A stretch of 15,185 nt of DNA from Deltaproteobacteria bacterium (lineage in GTDB: Bacteria; Myxococcota; Polyangia; Polyangiales; B10-G4): assembly GCA_019312705.1 (NCBI GenBank), contig JAFDCW010000020.1, positions 1 through 15,185 of the forward strand, in the 5' to 3' direction. The notes beneath the pieces are model-generated. The model was not told the DNA's origin. It made no database searches and saw only the letters and a list, made by a program, of their open reading frames with translations. A program made the position numbers and the translations under genes. Shown piece by piece: positions 7,535-15,026 of the stretch. The stretch's first letter is position 1, and every line of letters starts with the position of its first letter.

Positions 7535-8051
7535 CGGTGCTGGGGCGGTTGCTACACCGAGGGGATCGCGACGGACGGTTCGGGGACCGTCTGGGTCGCG
7601 AGCAACGACGTCTCGACCAGCAACTCCGTCATCTGGGAAATCGACACGACGGCGTCGACGGTGACCCCGGCCATCGTCGCGGGCAACAGCCCGTGCATGG
7701 CCGCAGGCTGCTACGCCGACGGGCCGCGGTACGCAGCCACCGCCCCCGGGGCATCACCTCCGACGGGACGAGCGTATACTGGGTCGAGTTCAACGCCCAC
7801 TCCGTGCGCCAGGGCATCATCGCATCCGCCGACGTCAGCACCCTCGCCGGCACCATCGAGTTCTGTTCGGCCGGCTGTACGGCGGGGACGGCGTGTAGCA
7901 ATGACGTATGTCTGCCGCCGGGCGGCGGGGCACCGCGAGGCGGCGGCAGCGCCGATGGCGTCGGCACAGCGGCGTCATTCTATGCGCCGTTCAGCATCGC
8001 CTTCCACTATCCGTCCGGGTCGCTCTTCCTCACGGACGGCAACAACACGAT
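7535..8051 (+). pseudogene. Frameshifted fragment of an NHL/beta-propeller-like secreted protein
   Basis: Two blade-like segments are readable, in different frames. From about 7541 the text is CYTEGIATDGSGTVWVASND, then VIWEIDTTASTVTPAIVAGN, then CMAAGCYADG. From about 7738 it continues one frame over as HRPRGITSDGTSVYWVEFN, later FCSAGCTAGTACSNDVC and FYAPFSIAFHYPSG. An indel therefore lies at about 7722-7738. The pattern 'GIxTDGxxVYW..., LFLTDGNNT' is typical of NHL or SMP-30-like propellers in myxobacterial extracellular proteins. No start codon, signal peptide or end of its own is present. It runs directly into subtilisin sequence near 8052. It could not give a stable product. Confidence 0.72.
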
Positions 8052-8765
8052 TCCGCCCCCGACGCTGAGCTCGTGCTCGTGAAGGTCCTCGGCGACGAAG
8101 GCAGCGGCACCTTCGGCGCCATCATCGCCGGCATGTTGCACGCGAACGCGGTCGGCTCCGACATCATCAGCATGAGCCTCGGAGCGCTCTTTCCGCGCTC
8201 GGCCGACACTGGCCCAGGCAAGCTCTCGGTCGCGATGAACCGCGTCTCGATGTATGTGCGCAGCCACGGCTCGCTCGTCATCGCGGCAGCCGGCAACGAC
8301 GCGGTCGACTTCGATCACTCGGCTGACTGGATTCACATGCCCAGCGACGCGCCGGGTGTGCTGTCCATCTCCGCCGCCGCGCCTCAGGGCTGGGCGACGC
8401 CGGCGGGCTCGTCCTTCGATCACCTCGCGAGCTACTCGAACTACGGGCGGTCGGCGATCAGCTTCTCGGCGCCCGGCGGTGACTTTTCCTACCCAACCGA
8501 CGAGCTCTGTCAGGTGAGCTTCGTGACCCAGTATTGCTGGGTGCTCGATTTCGTCTTCAGCACCGGCAACGGCGGCTGGTACTGGTCGGTCGGCACCAGC
8601 ATGGCCGCCCCGCACGCCGCTGGCGTCGCCGCGCTCATCGCGAGCGAGGGCAGGACCCGGAGCCCAGCACACCTGGAGCGTGAGCTTCGCCACCGCGCCC
8701 TCGACTACGGCGGACGCGGAACCGACCCCGCCCACGGTCGGGGTCACGTCTCGACCGGATACTGA
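8052..8765 (+). pseudogene. C-terminal part of a subtilisin-like (S8) serine protease
   Basis: In the frame ending at the TGA at 8763-8765 the sequence starts SAPDAELVLVKVLGDEGSG, which in S8 proteases follows the catalytic His region. It then has GSDIISMSLGA, AAAGND with the oxyanion Asn (8295-8297), and GTSMAAPHAAG with the catalytic Ser (8598-8600). The natural end (GRGHVSTGY) is intact. The N-terminal third with the catalytic Asp and His motifs is absent; upstream is NHL-like sequence in another frame. An ATG at 7908 in frame would only add Arg-rich nonsense. I infer an inactive remnant. A gene caller may report it as an S8 peptidase from 7908. Confidence 0.8.
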
Positions 8766-8766
8766 G

Positions 8767-8789
8767 CCCCGCGGCATCGCTAGGCGGGG
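8767..8789 (+). terminator. GC hairpin just after the protease remnant
   Basis: CCCCGC (8767-8772) and GCGGGG (8784-8789) can form a 6-bp stem with an 11-nt loop, starting two bases past the TGA. There is no T-run. It may be the original terminator of the protease gene. Confidence 0.4.
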
Positions 8790-8864
8790 TCCGACGTAGG
8801 CCACTCCCGTTGCGCGGAGTTCGGCTTGGTCCGGGAATGGAAAGAAGGAATCCCCCTGCTCCGT

Positions 8865-8893
8865 TTTCCAGCTCGCCCCGCAGGTGTTATGGT
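8865..8893 (+). promoter_or_regulatory. Promoter TTTCCA-N17-TATGGT of the MYXO-CTERM gene
   Basis: TTTCCA (four of six matches to TTGACA), a 17-bp spacer and TATGGT precede the GTG at 8900 by six bases. This is the most complete sigma-70-like promoter seen here. It puts the transcription start at the G of the GTG. Confidence 0.6.
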
Positions 8894-8899
8894 TCTGTT

Positions 8900-10108
8900 G
8901 TGCACCCGCGTTTGATTCCACGCTCGAGTATCGGCGTGGTCCTGGTTTCGCTGCTACTGACGTTGCCCCTCGTGGCGTCGACGGCCTCCGCCGAGGTGCT
9001 CTACAGCTTCGGGCAAACACAACTCGGCGCGGCGCCCCTAACCACAGGCTTCATCGATCCGCCGTGGGCCTTTTCCGAGGGCGAGCAGGAGGGGCCGGTC
9101 CGCTTGGACATGAACGTATCCGGCGTGTACCGCCTCGGGGACGGTGTCGGTAACGGCGAGGATCGCTGCAGGGTCCGGCTCGATCAGACCATGGTCGCGA
9201 GCGACTACGTCATCCAGCGCCCTCCGGCTGGCTCGACGAACGAGGACGTGCTGATCTTCTCAGGCCGAATCCTGGGCGTGAGCCACGGCGACGAGTGCAG
9301 GGAAATGACACAAGGCATCTTCGCCGACCCCGACTTTGTATACCCGCGCGATGGAGGGCTGGGCTTCCGCATGGACGAAGCAGACGTGCTCGAGACCTTC
9401 GACAGCGGACGGGCCATCTACCACCGGCTGACGGCCGCCAGGGACGGCGATGAGGACGGATACCGCGTATTTACCGAGGCGCCTGCTCTCGACGCGATCT
9501 CGGATCTGCAGCTCGGGTGCCTGCCAGAGAGGCAATACGTGACGCCCGGCACACGCGTGGACTACACGTTCACCCTGCACAATCCATCGGATACGGTCGA
9601 CGCCCCAGACCCCCAGATCGTCTTTCGCCCCCCCCCGTCGGTCGTGGTCACGACGTCCGGCGATTTCGACTGCGTTCCGGACGACAGGGACCAATTCTTC
9701 TTCTGCGAACTCCGGTCCCCACCTCTCGGAGCGGGGGAGTCCGCGGACCTGACCATCGGGCTCACCTACCCGTCGACGTTCGCAGCGTCCGCTCGGCTCC
9801 AGGTATTTGGAAGCGGCCACGTGCGGGACTTCGACCTCTCGAACAACGCGTGCGAGCTGGAAATACTCTCGGGTGACCCGGTCGTAGATGCAGGCACGGA
9901 CGGCAGCCTGGACGGCGGCACGCTCGGGGACACGGGCAGCGAACCACCCCCAGGGCCTTTGCTTCCAGACGGCGGCGGCCCCCAAGGCAGCTTCCGCGGG
10001 GCTGGCGGGTGTACCTGCGATGCAACCGCGAGCGGCGACGGGATGCCCCTGCACATGGCTGGGCTCGCGCTCTACATCGGCATCTGGCTGCGCCGACGCC
10101 GACGCTGA
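8900..10108 (+). CDS. MYXO-CTERM surface protein with DUF11-like domain
   Basis: The product is 402 residues from the GTG. Residues 1-31 are a signal peptide ending ASTASA. The middle region (32-200) is Asp/Gly-rich and unrecognised. Residues 203-320 resemble a DUF11/CARDB beta-sandwich (VTPGTRVDYTFTLHNPSD, then LGAGESADLTIGLTYPS, then DFDLSNNACELEI). An Asp/Gly/Pro linker leads to Gly369-Gly370-Cys371, a hydrophobic helix and RRRRR, the MYXO-CTERM tripartite tail. In known biology such tails are cleaved by myxosortases and the Cys is lipid-anchored at the surface. The start was chosen for the signal peptide and the promoter spacing; the frame is open up to 8810, with an ATG at 8837, but that extension would spoil the signal peptide. 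The specific function is unknown. Confidence 0.87.
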   Translation: MHPRLIPRSSIGVVLVSLLLTLPLVASTASAEVLYSFGQTQLGAAPLTTGFIDPPWAFSEGEQEGPVRLDMNVSGVYRLGDGVGNGEDRCRVRLDQTMVASDYVIQRPPAGSTNEDVLIFSGRILGVSHGDECREMTQGIFADPDFVYPRDGGLGFRMDEADVLETFDSGRAIYHRLTAARDGDEDGYRVFTEAPALDAISDLQLGCLPERQYVTPGTRVDYTFTLHNPSDTVDAPDPQIVFRPPPSVVVTTSGDFDCVPDDRDQFFFCELRSPPLGAGESADLTIGLTYPSTFAASARLQVFGSGHVRDFDLSNNACELEILSGDPVVDAGTDGSLDGGTLGDTGSEPPPGPLLPDGGGPQGSFRGAGGCTCDATASGDGMPLHMAGLALYIGIWLRRRRR

Positions 10109-10110
10109 CG

Positions 10111-10125
10111 GCGCCGACCCGGCGC
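10111..10125. terminator. Hairpin GCGCCG-ACC-CGGCGC between convergent genes
   Basis: A perfect 6-bp GC stem with a 3-nt loop starts two bases after the stop at 10108 and lies 30 bases from the end of the opposing gene. Without a T-run its terminator role is a guess; it could serve both directions. Confidence 0.4.
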
Positions 10126-10154
10126 TGGGCACGGGGACCAGACGGCGCTTGGAC

Positions 10155-11513
10155 CTAGGGGTTGTAGTGCCCGACGCTAGCGCTGGCGGCGAAGGCTATC
10201 CCCGCTTCGGCGTAGAGCCCGAACTCGACTCGGGTTCGCGAGACATCGAAGGTGCTCGCGAATTCGCCGACCGGGTTGAACGTCGTGCCGTCGGAGGAGG
10301 CGAGGAAGCGCGAAATACCGCCGCCAATCAATATCCGGAGGTGCGTAGTGTCGGCGTCGTGGGCTATGGAATCGCCGGACCCCGTGCTGTCGTCCCACGC
10401 GGACAAGTAGCCGTCGCTGATGTCGAAACCCGCGTACTGATCTCTGGGGGAGGATACGTAGAAGGAGAAGCCGGAGTTGGTGGGGAGCACGAGGTCCCCG
10501 GGGCTGAGGACCAGGGTGATCGCTTGCGCGTCTGCGTCGTAGACGGTCGCCGTGGCGTAGGCACAGCGCACGCTCGCGAGCCCCACGGGGATCCCAAAAC
10601 GCGCATGACCGCCGTTTTCGACTAGTAGACATCCCGGCTCCGAATCACCAATCCATTGAGGCGCCACGGTCGTGTCTTCGAAGTCGTCCGTGAACGAGCT
10701 GACGGGACAAAACCCGGTCTCGGGGTGCATCGGGTCGCCGTTGACGTGGTGAAAAGCCACCTCGCCCCCGGTCGTCCCGGAGTTCCAAGCCAACAAGTCA
10801 ATCCAGACCACGTCGGCGAAGGCCGGAGTTCCGATGCTGTGCTGGGGCGTCCAGCTCAGGCCATCGGCTGACGTTTCCCAGTAGACGGTGCCCGCCTCTT
10901 CGCGGAGTTGCCACCAGCGGTGGGCCACCGGATCGTAGGGGATCGGTGTACCGACCGTGTCGCTTCCTCCAACGTATGTTTGGAAGTAGAGCATCCCGCT
11001 TTGGTAGTGGAAGCCCAGCAGGTTGCCTTCGTCGCGCCGAAGCACCATCGAGGCGCTCACTTGGCTGGAGTCGACACCATTAAAGGTCATCTCGGTGGTG
11101 AGGCGATCCTCGTGGAAGTTCACGGCGGGCCGCGACGAGTAGCCCATGCCCGCGTCGGGTATGGGGGTGAAATGCACAGCGCCGCCTCGTTGCTCGAGGA
11201 CTCCGGACCCGGCGCCCCAGGCGTACCAATGGTCGCTCGTAGCGGCCGCCCCGAAGTCGTCGTGGATGGTGCTCGGCCCACCGCAGGGAGGAGGCGGGGG
11301 TAGCACGCCCGAATCCAGGTCGACGGCGCCGTCAGACGCGGCGTCGACCCAGGGCACCATGCTGTCCATGCCCGTGTCGGCCGCCCCATCCATCGCAGGT
11401 GCTCCCGCGTCGGATGCTGTGCGCACCGGGTCGACGTCGAGGACCAACCCGCATCCGCTCATCGCGCAGAGCGCCACGACCAGACCAACCCTCGACCACG
11501 TATTCGAGCCCAC
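10155..11513 (-). CDS. Lipoprotein with two concanavalin-like beta-sandwich domains
   Basis: The product is 452 residues from the GTG. The lipobox AMSGC puts the acylated Cys at 21. A linker rich in Asp, Ala, Gly and Met, then PPPPP, runs to about 78. Two similar domains follow, at about 80-270 and 275-452. Each opens with DDF (HDDFGAAATSDHWYAWG; TDDFEDTTVAPQWIGD) and contains long alternating beta-strands, as in DUF1349/LamG-type domains (YWETSADGLSW; FLASSDGTTFNPVG). Such domains usually bind carbohydrate; the ligand is unknown. The frame extends 43 codons upstream to 11642, over the end of rsmE, but only the GTG places the signal peptide correctly, and TATGCT lies five bases before it. It follows rsmE on the same strand with an 83-bp gap containing a hairpin, so it is probably transcribed separately. 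Confidence 0.86.
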   Translation of the reverse strand: MGSNTWSRVGLVVALCAMSGCGLVLDVDPVRTASDAGAPAMDGAADTGMDSMVPWVDAASDGAVDLDSGVLPPPPPCGGPSTIHDDFGAAATSDHWYAWGAGSGVLEQRGGAVHFTPIPDAGMGYSSRPAVNFHEDRLTTEMTFNGVDSSQVSASMVLRRDEGNLLGFHYQSGMLYFQTYVGGSDTVGTPIPYDPVAHRWWQLREEAGTVYWETSADGLSWTPQHSIGTPAFADVVWIDLLAWNSGTTGGEVAFHHVNGDPMHPETGFCPVSSFTDDFEDTTVAPQWIGDSEPGCLLVENGGHARFGIPVGLASVRCAYATATVYDADAQAITLVLSPGDLVLPTNSGFSFYVSSPRDQYAGFDISDGYLSAWDDSTGSGDSIAHDADTTHLRILIGGGISRFLASSDGTTFNPVGEFASTFDVSRTRVEFGLYAEAGIAFAASASVGHYNP

Positions 11514-11518
11514 TCCAC

Positions 11519-11524
11519 AGCATA
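11519..11524 (-). promoter_or_regulatory. -10 element TATGCT of the concanavalin-like lipoprotein gene
   Basis: The minus strand reads TATGCT, five bases (GTGGA), then GTG at 11513. The GGA could be mistaken for a Shine-Dalgarno, but it directly touches the start codon. The spacing fits a leaderless or one-base-leader transcript. Confidence 0.5.
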
Positions 11525-11559
11525 TCGCTGCGAGCGGGAGTTGGGGACGCGAGATTGAC

Positions 11560-11583
11560 CTTCGTGGCTCTCGGAACCCGAAG
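11560..11583 (-). terminator. Hairpin terminator candidate after rsmE
   Basis: On the minus strand CTTCG-GGTTC, loop CGA, GAGCC-A-CGAAG forms a 10-bp stem with one bulged A and one G-U pair. It begins 13 bases beyond the rsmE stop. No clear U-run follows. It sits between rsmE and the separate promoter of the next gene, as expected of an operon end. Confidence 0.5.
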
Positions 11584-11596
11584 CATGCGGATTCCC

Positions 11597-12373
11597 TCAC
11601 ATATCGCCGTAGGCGTGTTGCAGCAGCGTGAGCCCTACCCACACCGCCGTCTCCGCCCGTAGGACCCGGCCACCAAGCCGGAGAGGGGCGGCGCCTCGGT
11701 CCTCGAGGAGCCCTCGCTCGTCGTCGGTCCAGCCGCCCTCCGGACCCACCGCGAATACGATCTCGCTCTCGGGGCGGTCAGGCCCCGGCACGGCGCCAGC
11801 CAAGGCGTTGCGCCTCGTGGTGCGGTCGTCGAGGTAAACGCAAAGGTCCGCACCGGTGAAACAAGGGTCCTCGAGGATGGCCTCGAGCTCGATGGCCTCA
11901 CGCACCTCGGGGAGGCTGGCGCGCCGGCATTGCCGGGCCGCTCGCAGAGCCTGCTTGGGCCATGCGCCGGCCTTCTCGTGGTCGAGCCCCTCGCGCTGAA
12001 TGGAGCGTTCCGAGAGCACCGGAACGATGCGCATCACACCAAGCTCGGTGGCCTTCTGGACGACGCCCATCATGCGTTGCCTCGCCAAGACCGCGCAAAG
12101 GAGGGTGATCCTCGCCGGCGACTCGGTGGAGCCGAGCATCTTCTCGTAGACGAGCGCCGCGCCCCCGCGCTTGTTCATTTCGGTGAGGGAGGCCCGGAAG
12201 AAGTCTCCGGCCTCGTCGATGATGGTGAAGGCTTCCTTGACCTTGATGCCGCGGGCGCCGAGGCCTTGGACGTGCCTCGTATCGAGGCGAATCTTCTCTC
12301 CCTCGCCCAAGGTCGCGGCGTGGCGGAGCGGTGCGTTGCATGCCGAGGAGGCCATGGGGCGGAGGCGACTCAC
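11597..12373 (-). CDS. rsmE: 16S rRNA (uracil-1498-N3)-methyltransferase RsmE
   Basis: The product is 258 residues, close to the usual 240-250. It methylates N3 of U1498 in helix 44 of 16S rRNA using S-adenosylmethionine, as a SPOUT (trefoil-knot) enzyme. Family motifs are present: VVQKATELGVMRIVPVLSERS, ARQCRRASLPEV, AVGPEGGWTDDE (GPEGG at 210-214) and LRLGGRVLRAETAV (231-244), the knot that binds the cofactor. The N-terminal PUA-like domain is somewhat divergent; the common MRRFF-type start is replaced by SRLRP. The GTG start overlaps the stop of the upstream flavoprotein gene as GTGA, which implies translational coupling; an ATG at 12355-12357 is the alternative. Confidence 0.95.
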   Translation of the reverse strand: MSRLRPMASSACNAPLRHAATLGEGEKIRLDTRHVQGLGARGIKVKEAFTIIDEAGDFFRASLTEMNKRGGAALVYEKMLGSTESPARITLLCAVLARQRMMGVVQKATELGVMRIVPVLSERSIQREGLDHEKAGAWPKQALRAARQCRRASLPEVREAIELEAILEDPCFTGADLCVYLDDRTTRRNALAGAVPGPDRPESEIVFAVGPEGGWTDDERGLLEDRGAAPLRLGGRVLRAETAVWVGLTLLQHAYGDM

Positions 12374-13929
12374 GAGAGGTCCTCTGCTCGCTCGATGGCC
12401 TCGGCCACGCGCATTCCGTCGAGGGCAGCGCTCACGATACCGCCTGCGTATCCGGCCCCTTCTCCGCACGGATAGAGGCCCGGCAAGCTCGGTGACTCGA
12501 GGGTCTCGTCCTCACGGGGGATTCGCACCGGGGAGCTACTCCGGGACTCCACGCCGATGAGCACGGCCTGGTCGCTGATGTAGCCCGGCATCTTCTTATT
12601 GAAATCCTGGAGGCCTCGTCGCAGCCGTTCGCTGAACGGGATCCCCGCCGCATCCACGACCTCCGCGATGTTCGTCGCATGCAACCCCGGGATGTAGCTG
12701 CTCTCCGGCACGTGGCTCGAGCCCCGCTTTTCGAGCAAGTCGGTGACGCGCGTCGCGGGCGCAACCAGGTGGCCACCCCCGGCGGTGGCCGCCTGCTCTT
12801 CGATGCGCCGTTGGAGGTCTACGCCAGCGAGGGGACCGGAGAAACCCGCGGGTTCCCAGTCTTCGGGGGAGACGCTGACGACCAGGCCGGAGTTCGCGTA
12901 GGGCGACCCGCGCTTCGACAGGCTCATGCCGTTGACGACCAGGCCGCCCTGTTCGGTAGACGCCGGAACGACCCAGCCCCCGGGGCACATGCAGAAGGAG
13001 TAGACACCGTGGCGCCCGTGGGTCGACGCGAGGCTGTAGTAGGCCGGGGGGAGATTCGGATGCTTGGCGCTGCGCCCGTATTGCAGTTGGTCAATCTGCT
13101 CCTGCGGGTGCTCGATGCGCACGCCGAGGGCGAAGGGTTTTGCCTCGAGGGCCACGCCCTCAGTCGCCAGCAGTTCGAAGACGTCTCTGGCCGAGTGCCC
13201 CGTGGCGACGACCACCGCTTTGGCCTCGATGCGATCCCCGTTCAGCAGTTCGACTCCAGAGACACGCCCGCTCTTCTTCACCAGGCCCGTCACCCGCGAC
13301 TCGAAGTAGAACTGAACCCCGACGCCCTCGAGGCGCTCACGAAGGCCGGTGATGACCTTGGGCAGCTTGTTGCTGCCGATGTGGGGCCGCGCGTCGACGA
13401 GGATTTGTTTTGGGGCACCGTGCAGCGCGAGGACCTCCAGCACGTCCCGGCGCTTCCCCTGCTTGTCGCTCCGGGTGTAGAGCTTCCCGTCGCTGTAGGT
13501 CCCGGCGCCTCCTTCGCCAAAGCAGTAGTTGCTGTCGGCCGGGACCTGCCCTTCCTGGTTGAGAAGGCGCAGGTCCTTCCGCCGGGGCTGGACCTTCTTG
13601 CCGCGCTCCACGATTACGGACGCGATGCCGCGCCTGGCGAGCTGATAGGCGCAGAAGAGGCCCGCCGGTCCGGCACCGATGATCACCACCGGAGGTTCGC
13701 CACGAACCTCCTGGGGATGGGGCAGCCCGAACTCCGGCTCTGGGCTGGGGTCTATCTCGACCGAAACCTGGAAGCGTACGCGACGACCGCGGGCGTCGAT
13801 CGACTTCTTGCGGATGACGATCGGGGGCAGAGACTCGGGCGATTCGCCGAGCTTCTTCGCAACCCGCCGACGGATCTTCGCGAGATCATCGATTTCGTCG
13901 AGGCCGACGGAGAGCGACATCTTCTTCAT
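12370..13929 (-). CDS. COG2509-type FAD-dependent oxidoreductase
   Basis: The product is 519 residues from the ATG at 13927-13929. An N-terminal ferredoxin-like module (1-75, SLSVGLDEIDDLAKIRRRVAK) is followed by an FAD Rossmann motif VVIIGAGPAGLFCAYQLA (GAGPAG 85-90), the family signature CFGEGGAGTYSDGKLYTRSD, a second nucleotide-binding strand (AVVVATGHSARD) and the C-terminal FAD site LYPCGEGAGYAGGIVSAALDG. The length and motifs fit the uncharacterised 'NAD(FAD)-utilizing dehydrogenase' family, whose substrate is unknown. The start is ambiguous. An in-frame GTG at 13936-13938 has AGGA eight bases upstream, the best Shine-Dalgarno in the window; ATGs at 13927 and 13918 follow; and the frame is open to a GTG at 13983. 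It is coupled to rsmE by a four-base overlap, so the pair is an operon. Confidence 0.92.
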   Translation of the reverse strand: MKKMSLSVGLDEIDDLAKIRRRVAKKLGESPESLPPIVIRKKSIDARGRRVRFQVSVEIDPSPEPEFGLPHPQEVRGEPPVVIIGAGPAGLFCAYQLARRGIASVIVERGKKVQPRRKDLRLLNQEGQVPADSNYCFGEGGAGTYSDGKLYTRSDKQGKRRDVLEVLALHGAPKQILVDARPHIGSNKLPKVITGLRERLEGVGVQFYFESRVTGLVKKSGRVSGVELLNGDRIEAKAVVVATGHSARDVFELLATEGVALEAKPFALGVRIEHPQEQIDQLQYGRSAKHPNLPPAYYSLASTHGRHGVYSFCMCPGGWVVPASTEQGGLVVNGMSLSKRGSPYANSGLVVSVSPEDWEPAGFSGPLAGVDLQRRIEEQAATAGGGHLVAPATRVTDLLEKRGSSHVPESSYIPGLHATNIAEVVDAAGIPFSERLRRGLQDFNKKMPGYISDQAVLIGVESRSSSPVRIPREDETLESPSLPGLYPCGEGAGYAGGIVSAALDGMRVAEAIERAEDLS

Positions 13930-14072
13930 CGCCCGCACGCCGCCTTTCCTGTCATCGCCAGCACCACGGCTCGTCACTATCACTCAAATAGGACGTGCGC
14001 ATGCCGGTGTGGGGCGTTCTGAGTCGACCCCCGGGTGTGAAGCGTTGCCCTTCGAGATCGTCGGCAGAACCC

Positions 14073-14951
14073 CTAGGGACGGCGGCGAGCGAAGGCGAGA
14101 GCGATGAAGAACCCCAGGGGCCAGGCACTGCCGATGTTGGGTGCGGTGTTTACGGAGCAGCCGCCGCCGTCGCTGCCTCCGGTGCTGGAGTCGACGCCTG
14201 ATGCCGAGTCGGCGGAGCCGGTGTCGGCGGGGCCGGCGTCGGGGGCCGCGGCGTCGGGCGTCCCGGCATCGCGAGTCGTGTCCGGCGTACATTCCCCGTC
14301 GACGCAGCTCTCCCCAGCAGAGCAGTCACCGGGGCCGCTGCACCCCGCGGCCGGATAGAGTGCACAGATGCCCGCTTCGTCGTCGGCGGCAAGCTCAGAC
14401 AGCGCGCCGAAGTTCGACACGTGCAACACCGCACTCATGTCATCCGATGACCCGAGGCCGAAGAAGATGCCGCCGCCGCGAAGGGCAAACGCAAACACGT
14501 TTGCGGTCGTGCCGCTCGTCGGCATCGTATTGCTCCAAGTGAAGTCCTCTGCATTGAATTCGATATCCGCCTCAGAAATGCATCCCCCTGGATCCCTGAC
14601 CGGCGCTGACACAGCGGCTACGTCCGACGGATACGCCCACCCCGACTCCACGAAGGTGATCACGCTCACCCCGTCGAGGCCGGCGCCGCTCGCCGTGCGT
14701 CCGTCATATGTCGCGTTGGCTTCCGAGCACTCCGGCACACCCCACGCGTCGACCGCGTCTCGAATGTCCGACACCGTGTCGAGCTCGTTCAGGCTCGCCG
14801 GGATCGCGCCGATCGAATAGGTGACCGGCGCGCATCGCGCGACACACTCAGAGAACGCGCAGGTATACGCCTCAGATGGTGATGGGACCGCCAGCGCAAT
14901 CGCACCGGCGGCAACAACCGAAAAGGCGAAGAGAATCGAGCGGTGCATCAT
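14073..14951 (-). CDS. MYXO-CTERM matrixin-like protein lacking the zinc site
   Basis: The product is 292 residues. Residues 1-28 are a signal peptide ending PSEA. Residues 29-200 follow the layout of myxobacterial matrixins: PVTYSIGAIPAS, a helix (DIRDAVDAWG), GVSVITFVESGW, the strand ISEADIEFNAEDFTW, then the site of the zinc helix, and LAADDEAGICALYP. In place of HExxHxxGxxH, residues 158-169 are RGGGIFFGLGSS: the three His and the Glu correspond to Arg158, Ile162, Ser168 and Gly159, while GLG and the final Ser are kept. It is probably a non-catalytic binding protein. A Cys module (CSGPGDCSAGESCVDGEC) and an Asp/Ala/Thr linker lead to Gly-Gly-Cys265, a transmembrane helix and RRR, so it should be surface-anchored. 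TATCAT lies six bases before the ATG. Confidence 0.88.
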   Translation of the reverse strand: MMHRSILFAFSVVAAGAIALAVPSPSEAYTCAFSECVARCAPVTYSIGAIPASLNELDTVSDIRDAVDAWGVPECSEANATYDGRTASGAGLDGVSVITFVESGWAYPSDVAAVSAPVRDPGGCISEADIEFNAEDFTWSNTMPTSGTTANVFAFALRGGGIFFGLGSSDDMSAVLHVSNFGALSELAADDEAGICALYPAAGCSGPGDCSAGESCVDGECTPDTTRDAGTPDAAAPDAGPADTGSADSASGVDSSTGGSDGGGCSVNTAPNIGSAWPLGFFIALAFARRRP

Positions 14952-14957
14952 GGCGTC

Positions 14958-14963
14958 ATGATA
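14958..14963 (-). promoter_or_regulatory. -10 element TATCAT of the matrixin-like gene
   Basis: The minus strand reads TATCAT, six bases (GACGCC), then ATG at 14951. There is no Shine-Dalgarno. The geometry is that of a leaderless transcript. Confidence 0.55.
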
Positions 14964-15026
14964 CAGCAGCGACGCACCGCTGGTGCATGAACATACTCGG
15001 GCGGAGGTCTGATAGGCTCCGCCGCA

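Noticed and set aside
8810..8899. Upstream start for the MYXO-CTERM protein
   Set aside because: The extra 30 residues are charged and Pro-rich and would bury the signal peptide; the promoter TTTCCA-N17-TATGGT lies inside this stretch.
12679..14022. 447-codon open frame on the plus strand
   Set aside because: It is antisense to the clear COG2509 flavoprotein, has low-complexity, Arg/Val/Gly-rich content and no family features; it is a GC-driven shadow frame.
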